Program-made: the position numbers and the translations under genes
NCBI GenBank assembly: GCA_018609825.1
Contig: JAHEOA010000051.1
Coordinates: forward strand, 1-64,000
DNA from: Candidatus Bipolaricaulota bacterium
Lineage (GTDB): Bacteria; Bipolaricaulota; Bipolaricaulia; RBG-16-55-9
Direction of reading: 5' to 3'
DNA: 64,000 nucleotides
Part shown: in pieces, positions 27,140 to 35,335 of the stretch
Position numbering within the stretch: position 1 is the first letter of the stretch
Layout of the letters: every line of letters starts with the position of its first letter
The notes under the pieces: generated by a model
The model's input: the letters and a program-made list of their open reading frames with translations, nothing else
Databases searched by the model: none
What the model was told of the DNA's origin: nothing

Positions 27140-28636
27140 TCATGGCCGGCGACGTGCGAGGGCTCGGCGCAGGTGCACGAGCACGAGCCCGATCCCCAGC
27201 CCGAGCCACAGACCGTGAAACGTGCGCAAAAGGGTAACCCAGAGCGGCGTATGAAGGTGGAGAAACGAGTTGACGATCGAAACTTGGCCCAACATTCCGA
27301 TCGCCAACAGCCCGACCGCCCACGGGCGCCAACGGATCGATCCGAGACTCAACCAGACCAGCAGCGCGGGGTGCCCGACGAGGAACTCCTTGAAGCGGGG
27401 GCGCACGACGAGCGCGCTCTCGAGTGCATTGCGCAGCGCGATCTCGAGCTCGGGCACGGGGAGGGCGCTCGCGTTGCCGCTGCGCAAAAGGGCGACGAGG
27501 ACGACGCCTCCGACGCCCGTCCAGACGAGAACGTCCGGAAGACGCCAGGCTCGTAAAGACGAGTGCGACAAGGTCCAGAGCGACGCGCCGGCGATGGGCA
27601 CGACCATCGCCGGCCGAACGCCGGGAATGTCACGCAGTCCGAGAAAGTGGCCCGGGTCGCTGAGCACTGCCGCCGCGGCCAACCCGCCAAGCGCCGAGAT
27701 GCCGGACGCGAGCGGCAAGCACGGGATGGTTGCTCCATATGCCCCGTCGCTCTGGCGAAATCGGATCGCGGCATAGGCGGCCAAGGGGGCGAGCGCCGCG
27801 AACAGCCAGGCCAGCCCGTCGCGGAGGAACGACCCGAAGCGGGACGCTGGGTTGGCGAAGTCGGGAACGGGCGGGGGCGAGGTCGACACGCGGTAGCCGT
27901 TCTGCTCCAGCCGTTCGCGAAGATCGAAGACGTCCCGACGGGCTTGAGCGAGGCGTGTCGCGCGAACCTCCACGAGCCGAACGCGGCGCTCGCGCACGGC
28001 TTGCCCGTAGCGGTTGAGCGCATCGGCGTGGCTCAGCTTACGTCGCTCCGCCCGCTCCAGCAGATGCGCGCGGAAGACGTCGCTCACAGTGGCTGGACTC
28101 GCGGTCGACCACGCCGGGAGGCGGGCAAATTCGGCCCAGCCAAGCAGCGCAGGATTGCTTGGGTCGATGGCTTCCGAGAAGCGGGCAAGAGGTTCGGCAG
28201 GCAACCCGAGCGCTCGGGCCGCGATCAGGCCCTGAGGCGCAGAAGCCTGGAACGCCTCGGCATACGCCTCATATTGGTCGTCCGGGACCCACGCGTCGAG
28301 GCGCCCGTAGATCCCAAGGTCGAGGCGGCGGACCGTGTCGAGGGTCGCTTGCTGCACGGAAGCGCTCGGCAATCGCTGGGGGAAGAACTGAGCCCGCAGC
28401 GGCTCAACCAGCGTTGGCGAGACGGTGACGGCTGTGGCTCCCGCCTGGCGCATCTCGGTCAGCGCGGCCGCCAGCTCCTCAGGACCCTCCGTCAGGTGGG
28501 CGAGGTCGCCCAGATTGACCGCAATCACGGTATCGCGATAGCCAAGCTCCCAGCCCGTGCGCGCCACGCTCATGGCGAGGACTGCAATCAATCCGGCGAT
28601 CCCGAGCAGCCAAAGGCCCCATCGCACACGCGTCAT
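27140..28636 (-). CDS. DUF5693 family multi-spanning membrane protein
   Basis: Function unknown. The 498 residues begin with one transmembrane helix (about 6-24), then a large extracytoplasmic domain (about 30-270) with the family VNLGDL and AGATAVTVSP blocks, then seven or more transmembrane helices. The conserved signature FKEFLVGHPALLVWL followed by GMLGQVSIVNSFLHLHTPL near residues 415-465 identifies the family. It is almost always next to csaB, so export or assembly of the pyruvylated polymer is a reasonable inference. The promoter ends 8 bases before the ATG and no Shine-Dalgarno is seen. Confidence 0.85.
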   Translation of the reverse strand: MTRVRWGLWLLGIAGLIAVLAMSVARTGWELGYRDTVIAVNLGDLAHLTEGPEELAAALTEMRQAGATAVTVSPTLVEPLRAQFFPQRLPSASVQQATLDTVRRLDLGIYGRLDAWVPDDQYEAYAEAFQASAPQGLIAARALGLPAEPLARFSEAIDPSNPALLGWAEFARLPAWSTASPATVSDVFRAHLLERAERRKLSHADALNRYGQAVRERRVRLVEVRATRLAQARRDVFDLRERLEQNGYRVSTSPPPVPDFANPASRFGSFLRDGLAWLFAALAPLAAYAAIRFRQSDGAYGATIPCLPLASGISALGGLAAAAVLSDPGHFLGLRDIPGVRPAMVVPIAGASLWTLSHSSLRAWRLPDVLVWTGVGGVVLVALLRSGNASALPVPELEIALRNALESALVVRPRFKEFLVGHPALLVWLSLGSIRWRPWAVGLLAIGMLGQVSIVNSFLHLHTPLWVTLLRTFHGLWLGLGIGLVLVHLRRALARRRP

Positions 28637-28644
28637 CGCCCCGC

Positions 28645-28673
28645 ATTAAAGTCGAACATGTGTCACCGGTCAA
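28645..28673 (-). promoter_or_regulatory. Promoter of DUF5693-csaB-rsmH
   Basis: TTGACC (28668-28673), 17-base spacer, TTTAAT (28645-28650); the -10 ends 8 bases before the start codon, so the transcript is probably leaderless. Confidence 0.6.
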
Positions 28674-28830
28674 TCGTCGCCAACGTGACAATCGTCACTG
28701 TCGACTCGGACAGACTCGGTCCCCTCACGCTCCAGGGGTCCTTCGCCGATCGCGACGCCGTGGCTAGATTGGACGTTGACAATGGGAAATCGGTCCGGTT
28801 CGAGATTGCAAGAGGATGAAAGGAGTCGAT

Positions 28831-29307
28831 ATGCAACAACGACTGCTCGCCATGGTCGTCGTCGTCGCTTTGGTTGTCGGGGGGGGCGTGGTTGCCGCTC
28901 AAGCCCAGGTCGTGGACGACCCCTCGCGGTCGACGTCGCTCGGGATCGGGCTCGACGTCACCGCACCGTTTGCGCCGCCCGACACCTTCCCGGCCTCTGG
29001 CTTGGTCGGACGGTTCTGGATCGCTGACCTGTTCGGCATCGAGGGCCACGTCTTCGTCGTCGGCGGGGCGCCGAGCTTCGCCGCTCGCGGCTTCGTGAAG
29101 TTCTTCAACAGCCCGTTCGTCGATCTCTACGTGGGCACCGGCGCGGCGTTCTTCACCAGCTCCGGCACGTTCGTGATGCCGCTGCAGGCGACCACGGGCA
29201 TCGAAGTCCGACTGACGCGCCAACTGGCGCTCACCAGCGAGGTCGGCTTGATGTTCCGCGGCGTCAGCACCGTCACGGCCGGGCTCGGGCTCCAGGTCTA
29301 TTTCTGA
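28831..29307 (+). CDS. Small exported protein, candidate outer-membrane beta-barrel
   Basis: No named family recognised. The 158 residues start at ATG 28831 behind AAAGGAG. A signal peptide (about 1-25, ending AQAQ) is followed by alternating hydrophobic strands (LGIGLDVTAPF, FVDLYVGTGAAFFT, LTSEVGLMFRGVST) and a final LQVYF. Amphipathic strands and a C-terminal aromatic residue are the signature recognised by BamA, so an 8-strand outer-membrane barrel is a fair guess. It stands alone between DUF5693 and recA. Confidence 0.75.
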   Translation: MQQRLLAMVVVVALVVGGGVVAAQAQVVDDPSRSTSLGIGLDVTAPFAPPDTFPASGLVGRFWIADLFGIEGHVFVVGGAPSFAARGFVKFFNSPFVDLYVGTGAAFFTSSGTFVMPLQATTGIEVRLTRQLALTSEVGLMFRGVSTVTAGLGLQVYF

Positions 29308-29339
29308 GGGTCCGGAGCCCAGCATCGCGTCGGGTGTCC

Positions 29340-29368
29340 TTGAGCGCGTCTGAGCGCAGCGCTACGAT
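29340..29368 (+). promoter_or_regulatory. Promoter of recA-recX
   Basis: TTGAGC (29340-29345), 17-base spacer, TACGAT (29363-29368). No LexA-type palindrome was recognised around it. Confidence 0.5.
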
Positions 29369-29403
29369 GGCTTCACCTCACGAGCATGGATGTGACTCTA
29401 CAT

Positions 29404-30486
29404 ATGGGGAAGCAAGAAGTCCTTGATTCTGTTCTGGAGCAGATCAAAAAGCGCTACGGCGAGGGCGCGATCATGTGGCTCGGCGAGTCCGGCCATATGG
29501 ACGTGGCGACGATTCCGACGGGCTCGCTGTCATTGGACCAAGCCCTCGGCATCGGCGGGGTCCCGCGCGGGCGGATCGTGGAGATCTTCGGGCCCGAGTC
29601 CTCGGGCAAGACGACGCTCGCGCTGCACCTGATCGCCGAGGCCCAGAAGGGGGGCGGCACGGCGGCGTTCATCGACGCCGAACACGCGCTCGACCCGTCT
29701 TACGCGGAGGCGATCGGCGTCAACCTCGATCACGTCTTGGTGAGCCAGCCCAACTCCGGCGAGCAGGCGCTCGAGATTACCGAGCAGCTCGTGCGCAGCG
29801 GCGCGGTCGACATCTGCGTGGTCGACTCGGTGGCGGCGCTGGTGCCCGAAGCCGAGATCACGGGCGCCATGGGCGACCAACAGGTCGGGCTCCAGGCCCG
29901 GCTCATGAGCCAGGCGATGCGCAAGTTGGCCAGCGCCGTCGGCGCCTCCAAGACGACGACCGTCTTCATCAACCAGGTTCGGTCCAACATCAACGCCGGA
30001 GGCCCCTGGGGGCCCCAGACGACGACGTCCGGCGGCCTGGCGCTCAAGTTCTACGCCTCCCAGCGCATGGACATTCGTCGCGTCGGCTCGATCGAGGAGA
30101 ACGACGAAAAGATCGGCAACGAGACGCTGGTCCGGGTCGTCAAGAACAAGGTTGCGCCGCCGTTCAAGGAGGCCCGCTTCGACATTATCTATGGCGTCGG
30201 CATCTCCCACCTGCGCGAACTCATCAAAGTCGGCGAGGAGTTTGACGTGGTCACCAAAAAGGGCTCCTGGTATTCCTACGGGGACACGCGGCTGGGCCAA
30301 GGGATGACCAACGCCGCCCAGACGTTGGCGGAGGATCCCGAGATCGCCCAGCAGTTGGAGACCGAAATCCGTCAAGCGGCCGGTCTGGAGCGAGACGAAC
30401 CCATCGCCAACGGCCGACCGGACGCCGAGGCGACGGAGGCCGAGCAGGCTGCCGACGTTGGAACCGCCGACGAATCCGAAGAATGA
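29404..30486 (+). CDS. recA: Recombinase RecA
   Basis: DNA strand-exchange ATPase for recombination and SOS signalling. The 360 residues contain Walker A (GPESSGKTT), Walker B ([10 protein letters not shown]), the [10 protein letters not shown] loop L1, and loop L2 with [22 protein letters not shown]. The C-terminal domain ends in a very acidic tail. ATG 29404 was chosen: GGATGTGA lies 8 bases upstream and [20 protein letters not shown] is a normal RecA beginning; ATG 29386 would add six residues. recX overlaps its end. Confidence 0.97.
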   Translation: MGKQEVLDSVLEQIKKRYGEGAIMWLGESGHMDVATIPTGSLSLDQALGIGGVPRGRIVEIFGPESSGKTTLALHLIAEAQKGGGTAAFIDAEHALDPSYAEAIGVNLDHVLVSQPNSGEQALEITEQLVRSGAVDICVVDSVAALVPEAEITGAMGDQQVGLQARLMSQAMRKLASAVGASKTTTVFINQVRSNINAGGPWGPQTTTSGGLALKFYASQRMDIRRVGSIEENDEKIGNETLVRVVKNKVAPPFKEARFDIIYGVGISHLRELIKVGEEFDVVTKKGSWYSYGDTRLGQGMTNAAQTLAEDPEIAQQLETEIRQAAGLERDEPIANGRPDAEATEAEQAADVGTADESEE

Positions 30487-30952
30487 CCCGCTCGCCGAGG
30501 CCCGCGAGCGGCTGATCGCCTTTCTGAACACCCGCCCGCGCAGCGTCGAGGAGGCCCGCGCACGTCTGCAGCGGGCGGGTTTTGCATCAACGGTTGTCGA
30601 AGACGTTCTCGACGATGCGAAGGAACGAGGCTGGCTGAACGACGCCGCCTTCGCCAAGCTCTGGATCGAGGATCGGCTGATGAGCAATCCGAAGGGGCCG
30701 AAGCTGCTGCGCTATGAGCTTCGAGAGAAGGGCGTCGACGACGCGTACATTCAGCAGGCGTTGGACGAGGCCGACATCGACGAAGCGGCGCTCGTTCGCC
30801 AGCTCATCGATCGCCAGATGCCACGTTACGGGCGCGAGGGCCGCGAATCCCGCAAACGGAAGTTGGTCGGATACCTGCAACGTCGAGGGTTCAACTATCG
30901 CGTGATTCGCGACGCGTTGGCCGAGATCGATCTGGACAATCCCGACTCATGA
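30458..30952 (+). CDS. recX: Regulatory protein RecX
   Basis: Binds RecA filaments and modulates their activity. The 164 residues form three-helix repeats typical of Rec[40 protein letters not shown], and the C-terminal [22 protein letters not shown]. The start is TTG 30458, 29 bases inside recA, so it is translationally coupled. Its stop overlaps the trpC stop on the other strand by 6 bases (the sequence TCATGA serves both). Confidence 0.93.
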   Translation: MEPPTNPKNDPLAEARERLIAFLNTRPRSVEEARARLQRAGFASTVVEDVLDDAKERGWLNDAAFAKLWIEDRLMSNPKGPKLLRYELREKGVDDAYIQQALDEADIDEAALVRQLIDRQMPRYGREGRESRKRKLVGYLQRRGFNYRVIRDALAEIDLDNPDS

Positions 30953-31735
30953 GCTGCGCAGTGCTCGCAGGGCCTGCGCAGGATCCCCAGCCCGCATCAG
31001 CGACGTCCCTACCAAGACCGCGTCCGCTCCGGCTCGGCACATTCGCTCGATGTCGTCCCGGGACTCGACGCCGCTCAACGCCCAGACCGGCCGATCTTTT
31101 CGATGAGACGCCAAGACACGCTCTGTGGTTCGGAGATCGAGTGTCAAAGTGGACAGATCGCGGTTGTTGACCCCGATCATGTCGGCATCGGTGCCGAGGG
31201 CGTCCACGTATTCGTCCGGACCGTTGACCTCAAGCAGGACCTCCAGGCCGCGCTCGCGGGCGGCAGCGATCATCTCGGCCGGCGCCAACTCCGCATAGCC
31301 GCGCCGAAACAGCGTCAGGATCAACAGAACCGCGCTCGCGCCGGCTGCACCTGCGGCGTCAAGTTGTGCTGCGGTGAGCAGGAAGTCCTTCATCAGCGTG
31401 GGCAGACCGGTTTCGCGAGCCCGTCGCAGATAGCCGAGCGAGCCGCCGAAGTGGGTTGCGTCGGTGAGCACCGAGAGGCCGTCGGCGCCGCCCTCGGCAT
31501 ACCCATCCATGATCCTGGGGACGTCTCGTTCTGGGTCCGCCAGCAGCGTCCCGGACGATGGCGACGCCGGTTTGATCTCGGTGACGACCGCCATGCGCGC
31601 CTGCGATTGGGCGTGCTCAATGGCGGCCGCGAACGACGGGCCAAATAGGCCCGTCTTCGAGGGCGTGGGATCGGCATAGTAGCCGGCGGCTATGCGCTCT
31701 CGCGTGGCCCACGCCAAGCGATCAAGCGTGTCCAT
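30947..31735 (-). CDS. trpC: Indole-3-glycerol phosphate synthase
   Basis: Closes the indole ring in tryptophan synthesis. This 262-residue single-domain TIM barrel (no TrpF fusion) has the substrate lysine in VVTEIKPASPSSG, the catalytic block LPTLMKDFLL, the EVNG glutamate and the IGVNNRDLSTL phosphate-site strand. It is the last gene of trpEGDC; its start overlaps trpD by 14 bases. No trpF, trpB or trpA is in the window. Confidence 0.96.
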   Translation of the reverse strand: MDTLDRLAWATRERIAAGYYADPTPSKTGLFGPSFAAAIEHAQSQARMAVVTEIKPASPSSGTLLADPERDVPRIMDGYAEGGADGLSVLTDATHFGGSLGYLRRARETGLPTLMKDFLLTAAQLDAAGAAGASAVLLILTLFRRGYAELAPAEMIAAARERGLEVLLEVNGPDEYVDALGTDADMIGVNNRDLSTLTLDLRTTERVLASHRKDRPVWALSGVESRDDIERMCRAGADAVLVGTSLMRAGDPAQALRALRSS

Positions 31736-32773
31736 GGGAGGCTCCGTTCATGGCGTCGACAAAGCGCTGCAGCGCATGGAGCGCCGCGCCGCTGGCGACG
31801 CTCTCTTGGGCTCGCGACAGGCCCTCTTCGAGGGATGCTGCGCCGCCTCCGGCGAAAATCGCCGCGCCCGCGTTGAGCAGGAGCATCTCGTAGCGGGCGT
31901 CTCGATGCTGGTCTTGCAGCAACTGGCGGGTCAACGCTGCCCCCTCGCTGGCCCGGATGCCGGCGATGTCGTCCGCCGACGCGTGCTGGAGGTCGAATGT
32001 GCTCGGCTCCATCGTGTAGTGCCGAATCTCGCCCTCGTTCAGCTCGCCGACGTGCGTTCGCCCGACCGTCGAAACCTCGTCCAGGCCATCCTCGCCATGA
32101 ACGACGAGGGCGCGTCGGATGCCGAGTGCGCGCAGCACTTCCGGGTAGATCTCGACAAGCTCTGGGTTGAAGACGCCCATGAGATGGGCTTGGGCCCTCG
32201 CGGGATTGGTCAACGGGCCGAGCAGGTTGAAGACCGTCCGCAGCCCCAGCGCGCGACGCACGGGCGCCGCGTGACGCATCGCGGGATGGAAGCTGGGCGC
32301 AAAGAGAAAGCCGATCCCTTCTGTCTCGATACACGACTGGACCGTCGTTGGGGGGCTGTCCAGGGGGATGCCCAGGGCCTCAATCAGGTCCGCACTGCCC
32401 GACGGACTGGTCACGCCGCGATTGCCGTGCTTGGCCACGGGAACCCCGGCGCCGGCGACGACGAACATCGCCATGGTGGAGACGTTGAAGGTCTTGATCG
32501 AAGCGCCGCCGGTGCCGCAGACGTCGGTCAGCCAGGGCGGACCGCTCGGCAGTTGCGGATCGAGCCGCACGCTCTGGGCGCGCATCGCTTGGGCGAACGC
32601 CGCGATCTCATCGACCGTCTCGCCCTTGACGCGCAGCCCCATGAGGAACGCGCCGATCTGGGCGCCCTCCGCTCGGCCCTCAAGAATGGCGTTCATGGCG
32701 TCGTGGGCCAGATCGGCCGGGAGATTTCCGCCGTCCGCCAGGCAGTCCAATGCCTCGTGAAGGGCGGATTCGC

Positions 32774-32777
<4 letters not shown>
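31722..32777 (-). CDS. trpD: Anthranilate phosphoribosyltransferase
   Basis: Transfers ribose-5-phosphate from PRPP to anthranilate. The 351 residues show the glycine-rich PRPP motif DVCGTGG near residue 85, the KHGNRGVTSPSGSADL loop, and FNLLGPLTNPA. It is not fused to trpG. ATG 32777 was chosen because it overlaps the trpG stop as ATGA and GGTGAA lies upstream; ATG 32795 would add six residues. Confidence 0.96.
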
Positions 32778-33402
<625 letters not shown>

Positions 33403-33406
<4 letters not shown>

Positions 33407-34392
33407 CCCGATGCCTCCTCCAGGGCGCGCGTCAATCCGCCCAGTTTGTGTCCGGTCTCGGCCCATTCGCGCTCCGGCTCGGAATCCGCCACGACCCCGG
33501 CGCCCGCTTGGAGATAGAGCGCCTCGGACGTGGCGAACATGGTCCGAATGCTGATCGCCGTGTCCAGATCGCCCGTCAGAGAGGCGTATCCGACGGCGCC
33601 AGCGTACGGCCCGCGCCGGCTCGTCTCCAGCTCGTCGATCAGCGACATCGCCCGGACCTTCGGGGCACCCGTGACCGTCCCCGCGGGGAAGAGCGCGCCG
33701 AGGGCGTCGAACGGGTCGTGGTCGCCGGCCAGCTTGCCCTCGACGCGCGAGACCAGATGCTGGACATGGCTGAACGGCTCCACCGAGCGATATTCGGGAA
33801 CATGGACGCTGCCGGATCGACTGATCCGCCCCACGTCGTTGCGGGCGAGGTCGACGAGCATGGCGTGTTCGGCGGCTTCCTTCTCATCGGCCAAGAGTTC
33901 ATCGCGATAGCGGGCCCGTTCGTCCTCCGTCTGGCCCAACGGCCGCGTGCCGGCGATCGGATAGGTCATGACGTTGCCGTCACGGACCGACACCAGCATC
34001 TCCGGACTGGAGCCGACGATGGTCCGTTCGTGCTCGGTCCCCCGTCCGAATTCGAGACAGAACATGTACGGCGAGGGGTTGAGCGCGCGCAGCGCTCGAT
34101 AGACCTCGAAGAGGTCGCCCTCGTACGCGGCCGAGAGCTGGCGGGAGAGCACGAGCTGATAGACGTCGCCGTCGTGGATGGCCCGTTTGGCGTGCTCGAC
34201 GCGGCGACAGAAGACGTCCCGGGACGTGTCCGAGACGAGCGTCTGCGTCGCAAATGGGGCTGGCTTGAGGGGCGTTGACGAGGCCAATTCGCGGGCGAAG
34301 GCCGATCGGTCCTCGTCGTGGCTGACGTAGAACGCCCGGTTCTGTCGGTGATCGACGATGACGCCGTCGAGATAGAGCCCGAGCTCGAGCAC
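33403..34392 (-). CDS. trpE: trpE, 3' part (chorismate-binding domain), broken by upstream in-frame TAG
   Basis: Catalytic part of anthranilate synthase component I: SRDVFCRRVEHAKRAIHDGD, PSPYMFCLEF, PIAGTRPLGQTEDE, the DLARNDVGRIS and ALFPAGTVTGAPKVRAM blocks, and GPYAGAVGY. It is in the same reading frame as the 5' part and continues directly from the TAG at 34438-34440, with 15 coding codons between the TAG and the GTG at 34392 where reinitiation could begin. Ending at that GTG cuts through the N-terminal domain, not at a domain border, so a natural split gene is unlikely. It overlaps trpG by 4 bases. Confidence 0.85.
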
Positions 34393-34437
34393 GGGAAACG
34401 CGGGACCCGGCTTGGTCGGGGCCGGGGCCAGGGACGG

Positions 34438-34836
34438 CTACAGGTGACGAATCGCGTCGTAGCTGACGTAGCCGACGAGGCCCCCCAAGTACTTGGGCAT
34501 GCGCACGTCGAGCGGCGGTCGGTAGGCGTCGATGAAGGCGCGCAGCGGGTCGAACGGATCGTCTGACTCGCCGGCATCGTCGAGGTGATTGCCGTCAACG
34601 CGGACGCGATCTCCGTCGAATGCGACGAGATGGCGGGGATTGAAGCCGATGTAGGTGAACTCGGCGAGACGCTCCGGGCCGGGGGCGCTCTCTAGGATGA
34701 AGCTGGACTCGGCGTGCTGTCGGATGTGCGCGTAGAGCGCGAACGGATCACAGGCGGGCAGCTCGCGGATGACGAGCTGAGTGGCACGCTCGGACGATCG
34801 TTCAACGTCGTTGGGAACCCGTCCAAAGTCGATCAC
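34438..34836 (-). CDS. trpE: trpE, 5' part (N-terminal domain), ends at in-frame TAG
   Basis: First 132 codons of anthranilate synthase component I, covering most of the N-terminal domain that holds the tryptophan feedback site (SSFILESAPGPER with the family LLES-type motif, FTYIGFNP, LGGLVGYVSYDAIRHL). The codon after HL is TAG where homologues normally have Glu (GAG), and PSLAPAPTKPGP follows in frame. The only in-frame start is GTG 34836, without a good ribosome site; the strong site GAGGTGA serves ATG 34855 in another frame. Removing one G from the GGG run at about 34836-34838 would join that ATG to this frame. Confidence 0.8.
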   Translation of the reverse strand: MIDFGRVPNDVERSSERATQLVIRELPACDPFALYAHIRQHAESSFILESAPGPERLAEFTYIGFNPRHLVAFDGDRVRVDGNHLDDAGESDDPFDPLRAFIDAYRPPLDVRMPKYLGGLVGYVSYDAIRHL

Positions 34837-34855
34837 CCTTTGTCATGAGATCCAT
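34802..34855 (-). other. 17-codon ORF with strong ribosome site at the trpE 5' end
   Basis: ATG 34855 follows GAGGTGATC at ideal spacing and opens a 17-residue frame that overlaps trpE out of phase. It holds only one Trp codon, and I see no attenuator hairpins, so a classical trp leader is doubtful. It may be the original trpE start displaced by a one-base insertion. Confidence 0.35.
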
Positions 34856-34888
34856 AACGATCACCTCGTTCCTAGAATAGAGGGCGGC

Positions 34889-34917
34889 ATTGTAGACGGC
34901 TCCTCGGCGTGCGTCAA
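34889..34917 (-). promoter_or_regulatory. Promoter of trpEGDC
   Basis: TTGACG (34912-34917), 17-base spacer, TACAAT (34889-34894). The strong promoter shows the operon is still set up for transcription despite the broken trpE. Confidence 0.65.
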
Positions 34918-34956
34918 CGGGTCCGCTCGCATTCCATGCATATGAGACGGCTGTCC

Positions 34957-34985
34957 TTGGGCATCAACGTCGCTTTCCCTAGTGT
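34957..34985 (+). promoter_or_regulatory. Promoter of ftsL-ftsI
   Basis: TTGGGC (34957-34962), 17-base spacer, TAGTGT (34980-34985); 8 bases separate the -10 from the ftsL ATG, which has no Shine-Dalgarno. Confidence 0.5.
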
Positions 34986-34993
34986 GAAGCGGG

Positions 34994-35335
34994 ATGATGG
35001 CCGCAAGGAACCAGCACCGGGCAAGCGAGGCATCCGAGGGCGGGCGGACCGGACTCAGTCAACGCCATTGGCTCCTGCTGGGGCTTGTCGTCGTCGTGGC
35101 GCTGTCGCTCGTCTACCTCTGGCAGTCGTGGCGCTGGGTCTCCGCCTACAACGAGCTCCAAGAGGTCCAGGCGCAGCTTGAGGCCACCGAAGCCGAGCGC
35201 GAGAGGCTCCGGTTCCAAGTCGAACGGGCGTTCTCGCTGGAGCGGGTCGAGCGGATCGCCACCGAGCAGCTGGACATGACCCGTCCCGAGCCGCGTTATC
35301 TCGAGATTTCCCCGATTGACAACGATCCGCCATGA
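34994..35335 (+). CDS. ftsL: FtsL/DivIC-like cell-division protein
   Basis: Bitopic division protein of 113 residues: a short charged cytoplasmic tail, one transmembrane helix (about 26-43) and a periplasmic coiled coil (YNELQEVQAQLEATEAERER onward) ending in a short RIATEQLDMTRPEP motif typical of FtsL. It joins FtsQ to FtsW-FtsI in the divisome. Sequence identity in the family is always low; the assignment rests on layout and on the ATGA overlap with ftsI. It opens the division cluster here, the place rsmH and ftsL share in other bacteria. Confidence 0.85.
   Translation: MMAARNQHRASEASEGGRTGLSQRHWLLLGLVVVVALSLVYLWQSWRWVSAYNELQEVQAQLEATEAERERLRFQVERAFSLERVERIATEQLDMTRPEPRYLEISPIDNDPP

Noticed and set aside
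34438..34440. TAG read as pyrrolysine
   Set aside because: The position is not a known Pyl site, several genes here end with TAG, and no PYLIS-like or pyl gene evidence is visible.
34802..34855. trp attenuator leader peptide
   Set aside because: Only one Trp codon, no terminator/antiterminator hairpins seen between it and trpE, and it overlaps trpE; a displaced start codon is a simpler reading.
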